Shown piece after piece: positions 38,839-44,516 of a stretch of 44,516 nt of DNA. Source of the stretch: Dehalococcoidia bacterium (GTDB lineage Bacteria > Chloroflexota > Dehalococcoidia > Dehalococcoidales > JAUWYK01); contig JAUWYK010000004.1 of the NCBI GenBank assembly GCA_030615865.1, positions 1 to 44,516 of the forward strand, given 5' to 3'. Within the stretch, counting starts at the first letter, position 1, and every line of letters starts with the position of its first letter. The notes below the pieces were generated by a model. That model saw only the letters and a list, made by a program, of their open reading frames with translations, searched no databases and was not told the DNA's origin. Position numbers and translations under genes: made by a program.

Positions 38839-40025
38839 TATTCCACTAACCTACCCATAATATTATACCCTTCGTCAATAAAAAAGCCAGTGCTTTTTGC
38901 CTCAGCTTCGGTGAATTTTTTCGCTCCGTTAGCGGTGAACTCTGGTCCCCACAGCATAAAGGGAACCGGGTCAGGACTATGGGTCTGGGTCTTTATCGGT
39001 GTGGGGTGGTCAGGCATAATTAATGCCCGTAGCTCACCTGGTCGCCAACTGCGGAGGCGGCTAACAACCTCTTTATCCACCCTCTGGATAGCCTCTATTT
39101 TGTCATCGATTGAGCCAGCGTGAGCTGCCTCATCCGGCGCCTCAATGTGGATAACTACCAAATCATGCTCATCAAGCGCCTTAAGGGCACCGGCTGCCTG
39201 AGCAGCATAATCGTTGTCCAGACCATCGGTTACCCCCGGTATATCCAGCACCTCCATCCCCACCATTCGGGCTAAACCGCCAAGGAGGTCAACCCCAGAC
39301 GTTATCGCCGCCTCAAGACCAAAAACCTGCTTGAATGCTGGCATATCAGTCACCTTGCCACTGCCCCAGAAGAGCCAAATCATCGTCGCCGGTATATCGC
39401 CGCGAGACCTCCGCTCTATATTTACCGGATGCTCCCTGAGCACAACCTCCGAGCGTGCCATCAGCTCTCTAAGTAGCTCGCTTCCCTGACCACGAGGAAG
39501 AAACTCATCAATGGGCTTACCTGGGATATCATGCGGGGGAGTGCAGGTGGCCAAAAGCGTATCCTCCCGCCCCTTGAACTTGCATAAATGTCGGTAGCTA
39601 ACGCCGGGGTAAAAATGAATCTGGTCATTACCAAGGCTCTCATCTAGAGCAGCAATAAGGGCTTGAGCTTCACCGGTGCTAATATGACCAGAGCTATAGT
39701 CCCACATTTTGCCATCCCGAATAGCCACCAGATTGCAGCGAAAAACGACATCCCCCTCACCAACAGCAATGCCCATACTTCTGGCTTCAATGGCTGCCCG
39801 ACCCCGGTAGTAAATCCTGGGGTCGTAGCCAAGCACCGACATACAGGCACAGGCACTAGACGGCTCCATCCCCACCGGCACGGTGCGGACAAGCCCAAGA
39901 ATACCTTCCCGCGCCATAACATCCAGGTTTGGCGTAGAGGCAAGCTCCAGGCAGGTCTTACCACCACGCTCAGGTAGCGGCAAACCAGCAGCACCATCAA
40001 TTATCAGAACGCAGTATTTCACCAA
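38838..40025 (-). CDS. ApgM-type phosphoglycerate mutase / proposed homoserine kinase
   Basis: 395 aa alkaline-phosphatase-superfamily protein. Metal ligands are suggested by IIDGAAG (Asp9), the Ser-containing PSSACACMSVLGYDP, HIEAPDEAAHAG, and IMPDHPTP. This family includes archaeal-type cofactor-independent phosphoglycerate mutases and the closely related TIGR02535 group proposed to act as homoserine kinases where ThrB is absent. The one-base overlap with aspartokinase favours a threonine-pathway role; sequence alone does not settle it. Confidence 0.85.
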   Translation of the reverse strand: MVKYCVLIIDGAAGLPLPERGGKTCLELASTPNLDVMAREGILGLVRTVPVGMEPSSACACMSVLGYDPRIYYRGRAAIEARSMGIAVGEGDVVFRCNLVAIRDGKMWDYSSGHISTGEAQALIAALDESLGNDQIHFYPGVSYRHLCKFKGREDTLLATCTPPHDIPGKPIDEFLPRGQGSELLRELMARSEVVLREHPVNIERRSRGDIPATMIWLFWGSGKVTDMPAFKQVFGLEAAITSGVDLLGGLARMVGMEVLDIPGVTDGLDNDYAAQAAGALKALDEHDLVVIHIEAPDEAAHAGSIDDKIEAIQRVDKEVVSRLRSWRPGELRALIMPDHPTPIKTQTHSPDPVPFMLWGPEFTANGAKKFTEAEAKSTGFFIDEGYNIMGRLVE

Positions 40026-40059
40026 TCTCCCCTATTTTTTAGTAACCCTTTAATAATTG

Positions 40060-40088
40060 TTGCCGAAGAAGTTAAATCAGCCTATAAT
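40060..40088 (+). promoter_or_regulatory. Promoter of tRNA-Pro
   Basis: TTGCCG (40060-40065), a 17-base spacer and TATAAT (40083-40088), nine bases before the tRNA 5' end. Confidence 0.65.
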
Positions 40089-40096
40089 AATGCTAT

Positions 40097-40170
40097 CGGG
40101 GCGTAGCGCAGTTTGGTAGCGCACAGCGTTCGGGACGCTGAGGTCGGAGGTTCAAATCCTCTCACCCCGA
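40097..40170 (+). tRNA. tRNA-Pro (anticodon CGG)
   Basis: 74 bases folding as a cloverleaf. D stem GCGC/GCGC, anticodon stem CAGCG/CGCTG with loop TTCGGGA (anticodon CGG, G37 as usual for tRNA-Pro), T arm with TTCAAAT, discriminator A. The acceptor stem has one C6-A67 mismatch where U-A is expected. CCA is not encoded; CTTTTT follows. It borders the accessory operon at 40300. Confidence 0.93.
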
Positions 40171-40299
40171 CTTTTTATTAAAGTCTACAGCAAATATAGG
40201 TACAAGTCTAGTGACTATAAAAGAAGAGTTTACTGAGGAAAAGATAACGTTAATTTAGCAGGGTGAGGAGGAATCCGAGCATATCCCAACTGTCTTTCA

Positions 40300-41712
40300 T
40301 CATGGGGCTTCTGCTTGCAGTTTCGCCCATGAGGTTTCTTCGTTATATTTGAATATTCTAACGTCTTGCGGTGTCTCATGAATAATCTTGTAATCCTCAA
40401 TCTCGGCTCCTATTGTATGAGATACCTCAAACGTTAGCTTAAGCTCCCTTGGGCGGGCAATCTCGGCAACCGCACTTCTCAAAATTCTTCTAATTCTATT
40501 ACACTTTCTTAGGAAGTATTTGTGAGCATCTCGTTTTGCATGTTTTCGCTCGTCCTCACTCAACGAATCCTCGTGTCTCAGCTCAACTTTGTAGTGTATT
40601 TCGGTATCACTCAAATGCTCCACTATTAACCTAGTTTCTGGTATTCTCGCCACAAATAAGTCAACTAACCGTGGCCTGTCCCACTCTTGCATTTCATCAA
40701 AAATGACCAACAGGAATCCAAACTCGTGCAGAGTGTGATAGTAAATATCCTCACAGCTATGTGATGCAATGGGCCTTAGGATGTTCCGCCTTATCAAGAA
40801 CTGCCTCGCATCTAGCAAGTCGAAGGGTTTATGAGGGTCCATCAAGAAGTCCGTCTCAAGGAAGTATACCAAGTTCTTCATCAAAACCAGACAGCTCACT
40901 ACTCCGTGATCCCGTCTTTCAAACGCTTCAGAAAACTTCAGAAAATACTTGGACTGAATATGTGGAGCAAAAAGTTCTGTTTGAGTATTAGGTGTAGTAA
41001 GTCTTTGCAAGTTTGAGCTAATGAATTGGATCATAAAGTCGTGAAGAGGTTGGCGAGGGAACCCGTAGGCCAAGTCCTGTATATTGATTATTCCGAATTC
41101 CTCTAACATATCTCTTGCTTTTCTGCTGATACTGGGAATCGTCTGCAAAGCATAGCCGAGGTCGTGTGTGAGGGACATAATACACCACATGGCCTCTTTT
41201 TCATCTGCTGTGATCTTTTGGTCGTCTGGAAGATCTTTGTCACCAACGTCTATCTTCTCGAATGTTATCCTCTTCTTTATTAAATATTCACCTAACAGGA
41301 ATACGCTAAACATGTGCGACATATGATCGCGGTAGCGCTCCTCTTCGGCTCCGTAGAGGAGTCCTTCAAAGTCGCGAAAGGCCTCGAAAAACTTGTATAG
41401 TCTCTCAACTCCATATGCCTCATCATCGTGGTATGTCTCTCTATCGTCTTTTGATTTCAAGTAGACTATCGCATTTTCAACCAAGTTTCTCCAAATCGGC
41501 AAAATCAGGTACTTTTGTTTATGCAAAAGTTGGTCACCCTTCAGATTTCCGATGTCATCAGATAGTCGTTCATTCCTTCCGTAGCTATCGAACTCCAGTC
41601 GGCCAATGAACCCTATGTCTTTGAAATTTTTCTGAAGCCAATCAATCAGGATAGCATCGCTTATCGGCATTCGCCGAGATTGGCTGTCAGAAGGGTTCTT
41701 AGAGCAACCCAA
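40300..41712 (-). CDS. HD-domain metal-dependent phosphohydrolase
   Basis: 470 aa, not assigned to a named family. HD-superfamily ligands occur in order: YRDHMSH (H130/H133), LTHDLGY (H183-D184), RRDHG (H269), ASHSCED (H318) and VIFDEMQEWDRP (D339). A separate alpha/beta C-terminal region (about residues 370-450, with a Lys/Arg-rich helix) may bind nucleic acid or nucleotide. TTG start one base after the UDG stop, behind GAGGTGAG; ATG 41670 is an alternative. HD enzymes cleave phosphoesters in nucleotides or nucleic acids; the substrate here is unknown. Last gene of a three-gene operon. Confidence 0.75.
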   Translation of the reverse strand: MGCSKNPSDSQSRRMPISDAILIDWLQKNFKDIGFIGRLEFDSYGRNERLSDDIGNLKGDQLLHKQKYLILPIWRNLVENAIVYLKSKDDRETYHDDEAYGVERLYKFFEAFRDFEGLLYGAEEERYRDHMSHMFSVFLLGEYLIKKRITFEKIDVGDKDLPDDQKITADEKEAMWCIMSLTHDLGYALQTIPSISRKARDMLEEFGIINIQDLAYGFPRQPLHDFMIQFISSNLQRLTTPNTQTELFAPHIQSKYFLKFSEAFERRDHGVVSCLVLMKNLVYFLETDFLMDPHKPFDLLDARQFLIRRNILRPIASHSCEDIYYHTLHEFGFLLVIFDEMQEWDRPRLVDLFVARIPETRLIVEHLSDTEIHYKVELRHEDSLSEDERKHAKRDAHKYFLRKCNRIRRILRSAVAEIARPRELKLTFEVSHTIGAEIEDYKIIHETPQDVRIFKYNEETSWAKLQAEAP

Positions 41713-41713
41713 A

Positions 41714-42340
41714 TTATCTCACCTCGTTTTTGCGAGGGATATGCTGCTTGCCCACCAGCTGGTGGGCAAGAGTTGCATAGTCCTCCACCTGTTGAATTTT
41801 TGTCCGGCGAATAAAAGCCCTAGGACCGGGATGAAAGAGTGGATATACCTGATATCCATTCCACGAAAATAACTTCCCCACACCCTCCGATAATTTTATT
41901 TTATGCGGATTAATTACACTGAGCGAAGCTAGTGCTGCTGCTCCCAACGGTACAACGTACTTTGGCTTAATTATTTCCAGCGTCTCTTTAAGATAGATGG
42001 AGCAGTTATGGATTTCCGTTGGGGTAGGTGAATCATTATTGCCATCTGGGGTTCTGGGATTACATAGAACGGCATTTGTAATAAAAATTGATTCCCTTTT
42101 AATGCCGGCGCTGGCAATAAGCATTTCGAAGTTACGACCGGTCTGGTCTCCATATAGGGGTATGCTAAATTTATCTGCTCCAAGTCTACCGGGAGCTTCA
42201 GCAATGAATAATAATGGGGAATCAAGATTGCCGTTTGAAGACCCCAGCACCTTTTTTCGGTGCTGCATTCGGGGGCAAAGATAGCAATGCTGCACTCGGG
42301 CAACTAAGTCAGCAAACAGAGATTGCTTCGACTCCGCCAC
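41714..42340 (-). CDS. Family-4-like Fe-S uracil-DNA glycosylase
   Basis: 208 aa UDG-superfamily protein. Four Cys (C19, C22, C93, C113) are spaced like the 4Fe-4S ligands of family 4 UDG. Motif A is AEAPG (47-51) and motif B HPGPR (170-174). Between motif A and the Gly-rich loop it has a longer segment (GRLGADKFSIPLYGDQTGRN) than classical GEAPGxxED-GxPFVG enzymes, so it belongs to a divergent clade and may excise something other than uracil. GTG 42340, seven bases after GGAG, overlaps the radical SAM gene by 32 bases. Confidence 0.82.
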   Translation of the reverse strand: MAESKQSLFADLVARVQHCYLCPRMQHRKKVLGSSNGNLDSPLLFIAEAPGRLGADKFSIPLYGDQTGRNFEMLIASAGIKRESIFITNAVLCNPRTPDGNNDSPTPTEIHNCSIYLKETLEIIKPKYVVPLGAAALASLSVINPHKIKLSEGVGKLFSWNGYQVYPLFHPGPRAFIRRTKIQQVEDYATLAHQLVGKQHIPRKNEVR

Positions 42341-43385
42341 ATCTCATCTCCACACCATTTAGTAGGCACTCAGGGTCTTTACCATCTGTCACCCTGCCTG
42401 CAGCAATAGTTTTCTGGGCAAGACAGCCAGAATTACACTGCGTGTATAACGGACACGAGGTACATGAAGAAGTCAATCTAGTTTCATGTATTCTTCGAAC
42501 TTCATTAAGTAAGCCTGATTTATCCCAAACCTCTGAAAGCGAATGATACAAAACGTTACCAAAATCATCTCGTATTCTGAATTGCTTAAACGCATCACAT
42601 GGCGCAGTATATCCGTCAGGTCCAATAGTTAGTACGCTTAGCCCAGCTTCACACGGCACAGCCACCTGTGGACACAATATATTGAAGGGCGCCCCTGTAC
42701 GTATCGTTATCGTTTGGTACATCCGTTGTAGTTTCATTTTTATTTCAGCAAGTTGTTTTAGCTGCTCCTTGCTCAACTGAAGCGCATCCCGATTCAATTG
42801 CCCCCTTCCTTGTGGCACAAAGCGCAGCCAACTAACCTTACGGATATTCATAGAAGCTAATAGCCTCGTTATATCAGCAATTTCTTCGAAATTTATGGCT
42901 GTAGGCACAACATGAACCTCAACCGATGCTCCGGCATTAATAGCCTGCTCTATCGCTATCATCGTAGTTTTGAAGCTACCTTGAACTTGCGTCAGCGTGT
43001 CATGGGTCTTCGCCCGTGCGCCGTGCAGACTGAATATGAATTTAACACCACTTCCAGATAGTAGAGCTACCATCCTGCCTGAAATAGGTTGCAGGGAACG
43101 ACCATTAGAACTAATACCCGTCGTATATATTGCCGTTTCAATATTAGTTTTACGACAAGCCTCAATAATTGTTGGTAATCCTTCATAGCAGAGCGGCTCG
43201 CCACCAGAAATACATACTTCCTCGCCACCCAAATAAGCAAATTCTCTTATCAACTCGCATACTTTCTTTGGAGAAAGCTGCTCTGGGGCATTAGGCATAC
43301 CATTGGATGAGCAGTGGAGGCATTTGAGAGGGCAGTTTCTATTAACCTCGATTTTTAGCTCTTTAATACGATAGTTATTCCTCAC
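42309..43385 (-). CDS. Radical SAM/SPASM protein
   Basis: 358 aa from GTG 43385, six bases after GGAGG; the frame is open 31 codons further to 43478 but that part lies in the predicted 5' leader. Radical SAM cluster C18-x3-C22-x2-C25, SAM-binding GGEP (61-64), and a SPASM domain with C238, C245, C263, C308, C311, C317, C321, C340. SPASM enzymes carry auxiliary Fe-S clusters and often modify peptides; others act on small molecules. No precursor peptide ORF is visible nearby. First gene of the operon with UDG and HD proteins. Confidence 0.85.
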   Translation of the reverse strand: MRNNYRIKELKIEVNRNCPLKCLHCSSNGMPNAPEQLSPKKVCELIREFAYLGGEEVCISGGEPLCYEGLPTIIEACRKTNIETAIYTTGISSNGRSLQPISGRMVALLSGSGVKFIFSLHGARAKTHDTLTQVQGSFKTTMIAIEQAINAGASVEVHVVPTAINFEEIADITRLLASMNIRKVSWLRFVPQGRGQLNRDALQLSKEQLKQLAEIKMKLQRMYQTITIRTGAPFNILCPQVAVPCEAGLSVLTIGPDGYTAPCDAFKQFRIRDDFGNVLYHSLSEVWDKSGLLNEVRRIHETRLTSSCTSCPLYTQCNSGCLAQKTIAAGRVTDGKDPECLLNGVEMRCGGVEAISVC

Positions 43386-43468
43386 CAGCGTCCTCCTTCC
43401 GAAGCCGGGTAGGAATTGCCGAGACTTATATTTTACCACTAATCGCAATCGTAGAATATCTTTATTAG

Positions 43469-43497
43469 AGCATATCATTAAATTGACATTTTGTCAA
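43469..43497 (-). promoter_or_regulatory. Promoter of the radical SAM-UDG-HD operon
   Basis: On the minus strand TTGACA (43497-43492), 17 bases, TATGCT (43474-43469). The -35 lies in one arm of the palindrome. It predicts a leader of about 75 bases before GTG 43385. Confidence 0.65.
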
Positions 43498-43500
43498 TTT
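43480..43500. promoter_or_regulatory. Palindromic operator between the XRE gene and the operon
   Basis: Perfect inverted repeat with arms AAATTGACA and TGTCAATTT and a TTT centre. Each arm contains the -35 box of one divergent promoter, so a bound repressor would block both. The adjacent XRE gene is the obvious ligand by position; no binding data exist. Confidence 0.75.
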
Positions 43501-43511
43501 AAGTTTAACAA
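43483..43511 (+). promoter_or_regulatory. Promoter of the XRE regulator gene
   Basis: TTGACA (43483-43488), 17 bases, TAACAA (43506-43511; weak -10). Transcription would begin at or just before ATG 43519, giving a leaderless mRNA. Confidence 0.5.
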
Positions 43512-43518
43512 TTAGACT

Positions 43519-43911
43519 ATGGTAAAGCGAAAGGGCTCTTCGAGAATAGAACGAACTACTCCTCTTGGGGAATACCTGACTTTAAAAAGAGTAGGTGAAG
43601 GTCTAACTCAAAAAGAAATAGCAAAAAAGATTAAAAGATCTACGAGTTACATCTGCAGAATAGAAACAGGCCAAAGGGAACGGAAATCGCTTCCACAAAA
43701 AAAATCGCTACAAAAAAAATCGCTTCGTGGTTTTATACTGTATCAACTCGCAAAGGCATACAAGGCATCTATTGCAGAAATCTTGGAAAAGGCGAACTGG
43801 CCGCAGCTTCTTCTACTGGATACTACTAAAGAAGAGAGACAAGAACTACTACGACACCTTGAGCGAATTCGAAAAACGAAGCGACGACAAGAACGTCAGG
43901 CCGAAGAATAG
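43519..43911 (+). CDS. XRE-family helix-turn-helix regulator
   Basis: 130 aa. The HTH covers about residues 14-50 (YLTLKRVGEGLTQKEIAKKIKRSTSYICRIETGQR) and continues at LRGFILYQLAKAYKASIAEIL after a Lys/Ser/Leu insertion of about 14 residues made by repeated DNA. The C-terminus is a Lys/Arg/Glu helix. No ribosome binding site precedes the ATG. It probably represses itself and the divergent operon through the palindrome at 43480-43500. It converges with mazG (20 bases apart). Confidence 0.85.
   Translation: MVKRKGSSRIERTTPLGEYLTLKRVGEGLTQKEIAKKIKRSTSYICRIETGQRERKSLPQKKSLQKKSLRGFILYQLAKAYKASIAEILEKANWPQLLLLDTTKEERQELLRHLERIRKTKRRQERQAEE
43684..43724. repeat. Short tandem repeat with two A8 tracts inside the XRE gene
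   Basis: AAATCGCT occurs at 43684, 43702 and 43717 (steps of 18 and 15 bases). Between copies lie two runs of eight A (43697-43704 and 43712-43719). Translated, the repeat gives K-S-L units. Confidence 0.85.
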
Positions 43912-43931
43912 AGACTTCGTTGAAGATTACC

Positions 43932-44516
43932 TCACCCTTTTACCTTCCTCTTTGCTTCCTCCCACAGGGCGTTTTGCTCGTCAAAGGATAGCTCACCAAA
44001 GTTTACCCCACGCTGACGGCAGACCTCTTCCATATAGGTAAAGCGCTGATAAAACCGCTGGTTTGCCTGCCTGAGCGCTGACTCCAGGTCAATCCCCAAC
44101 CGGCGGGCAATGTTAGCCAGGGTAAATAGCAAATCACCAAACTCCTGTGCTTTCTGCTGGCTACCAGCTCGCTTAAATTCCTCAACCTCCTCAGCCAGCT
44201 TATCGATTACACCACGAATATCTTCCCAGTCAAAGCCAAGCTGTGCCACCCGCCGCTGAATCTCCTGGCTATAACCTAAAGCCGGCATTTGCTTGGGCAC
44301 GCTGGCTAGGATAGAGGCATCGGTCTCCCTCTCCTCTCGCTTGAGAGCCTCCCAGTTAAGTGCCACCTCCTCGGCATCCTTTACCTTTAGCGAGCCAAAG
44401 ACATGGGGGTGGCGATGAATTAGCTTGGTACTGATGCTGCTTAATACATCCCCCAGCTCAAATTCCCCGGCTTCAGTGGCAATCTGGGTATGGAGGACAA
44501 TCTGCATCAGCAGGTC
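43932..44516 (-). CDS. mazG: Nucleoside triphosphate pyrophosphohydrolase MazG (partial)
   Basis: The frame runs through the window's right edge without a needed start (upstream codons read DLL before MQIVLHTQIA), so the N-terminal MazG domain is largely outside. Visible are the end of the first domain (GDVLSSISTKLIHRHPHVFG) and the second domain with KLAEEVEEFK and EFGDLLFTLANIARRLGID, where the EExxE and ExxD acids hold Mg. It hydrolyses (d)NTPs to monophosphates. Convergent to the XRE gene and so not in that operon. Confidence 0.92.
   Translation of the reverse strand, partial: DLLMQIVLHTQIATEAGEFELGDVLSSISTKLIHRHPHVFGSLKVKDAEEVALNWEALKREERETDASILASVPKQMPALGYSQEIQRRVAQLGFDWEDIRGVIDKLAEEVEEFKRAGSQQKAQEFGDLLFTLANIARRLGIDLESALRQANQRFYQRFTYMEEVCRQRGVNFGELSFDEQNALWEEAKRKVKG

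Noticed and set aside
40211..40258. 15-codon GTG ORF and following open frame after tRNA-Pro, as a possible precursor peptide for the radical SAM/SPASM enzyme
   Set aside because: It is on the opposite strand from the operon, has no convincing ribosome binding site or leader/core pattern, and the extension overlaps the HD gene antisense.
40097..43931. tRNA-Pro as an integration site for a genomic island covering the radical SAM operon
   Set aside because: No copy of the tRNA 3' end (TTCAAATCCTCTC...) was seen on the far side near 43912-43931, and there is no integrase. Position beside a tRNA remains suggestive only.

Overview
The window is a chromosomal segment of an anaerobic bacterium, most likely a member of the Dehalococcoidia (Chloroflexota). 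I base this on recalled gene content, not on a search: a short folate-independent methionine synthase of the type used with the Wood-Ljungdahl corrinoid protein, a TIGR03960 radical SAM gene, an ApgM-type mutase beside aspartokinase, and a merged S12-to-S9 ribosomal supercluster without tuf. All large ORFs use the standard code, and TAG, TAA and TGA all serve as stops.

Region 1 (1-7268, + strand) is a methionine/SAM-cycle neighbourhood: the tail of an unrecognised gene, core methionine synthase, a Cys-rich small protein, a 31-residue basic protein, a THEP1-type NTPase, an APH-like/P-loop kinase pair with a leftover kinase C-terminus, a SAM methyltransferase, adenosylhomocysteinase and SAM synthetase. 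Methionine is made, activated, used and its by-product recycled. Region 2 (7269-11191, + strand) holds a phosphohexomutase, a bifunctional glucose/mannose phosphate isomerase and an MFS permease. Both sugar genes are preceded by compound palindromic repeats that supply their translation-start region.

Region 3 (31133 down to 11218, - strand) is the complete str-S10-spc-alpha-L13/S9 supercluster: rpsL, rpsG, fusA, rpsJ, rplC, rplD, rplW, rplB, rpsS, rplV, rpsC, rplP, rpmC, rpsQ, rplN, rplX, rplE, rpsN, rpsH, rplF, rplR, rpsE, rpmD, rplO, secY, adk, map, infA, rpmJ, rpsM, rpsK, rpsD, rpoA, rplQ, truA, rplM, rpsI. A near-consensus promoter and a two-hairpin leader precede rpsL. rpsC carries an in-frame TAG where a conserved Gln codon is expected.

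Region 4 (31380-40170) holds a TIGR03960 radical SAM gene (+), then SDR, gyrA and a TPR gene (-), a NifU-like scaffold (+), aspartokinase with an ApgM-type mutase/proposed homoserine kinase (-), and tRNA-Pro(CGG). Region 5 (40300-43911) is the most unusual: behind the tRNA sits a tightly packed - strand operon of radical SAM/SPASM protein, a family-4-like Fe-S uracil-DNA glycosylase and an HD-domain phosphohydrolase. It diverges from an XRE regulator across a perfect 9-3-9 palindrome that contains the -35 boxes of both promoters. I consider this the best candidate for an undescribed nucleic-acid or nucleotide system. A partial mazG closes the window. No intergenic stretch exceeds 300 bases; the longest is the rpsL/TIGR03960 promoter region (about 246 bases).
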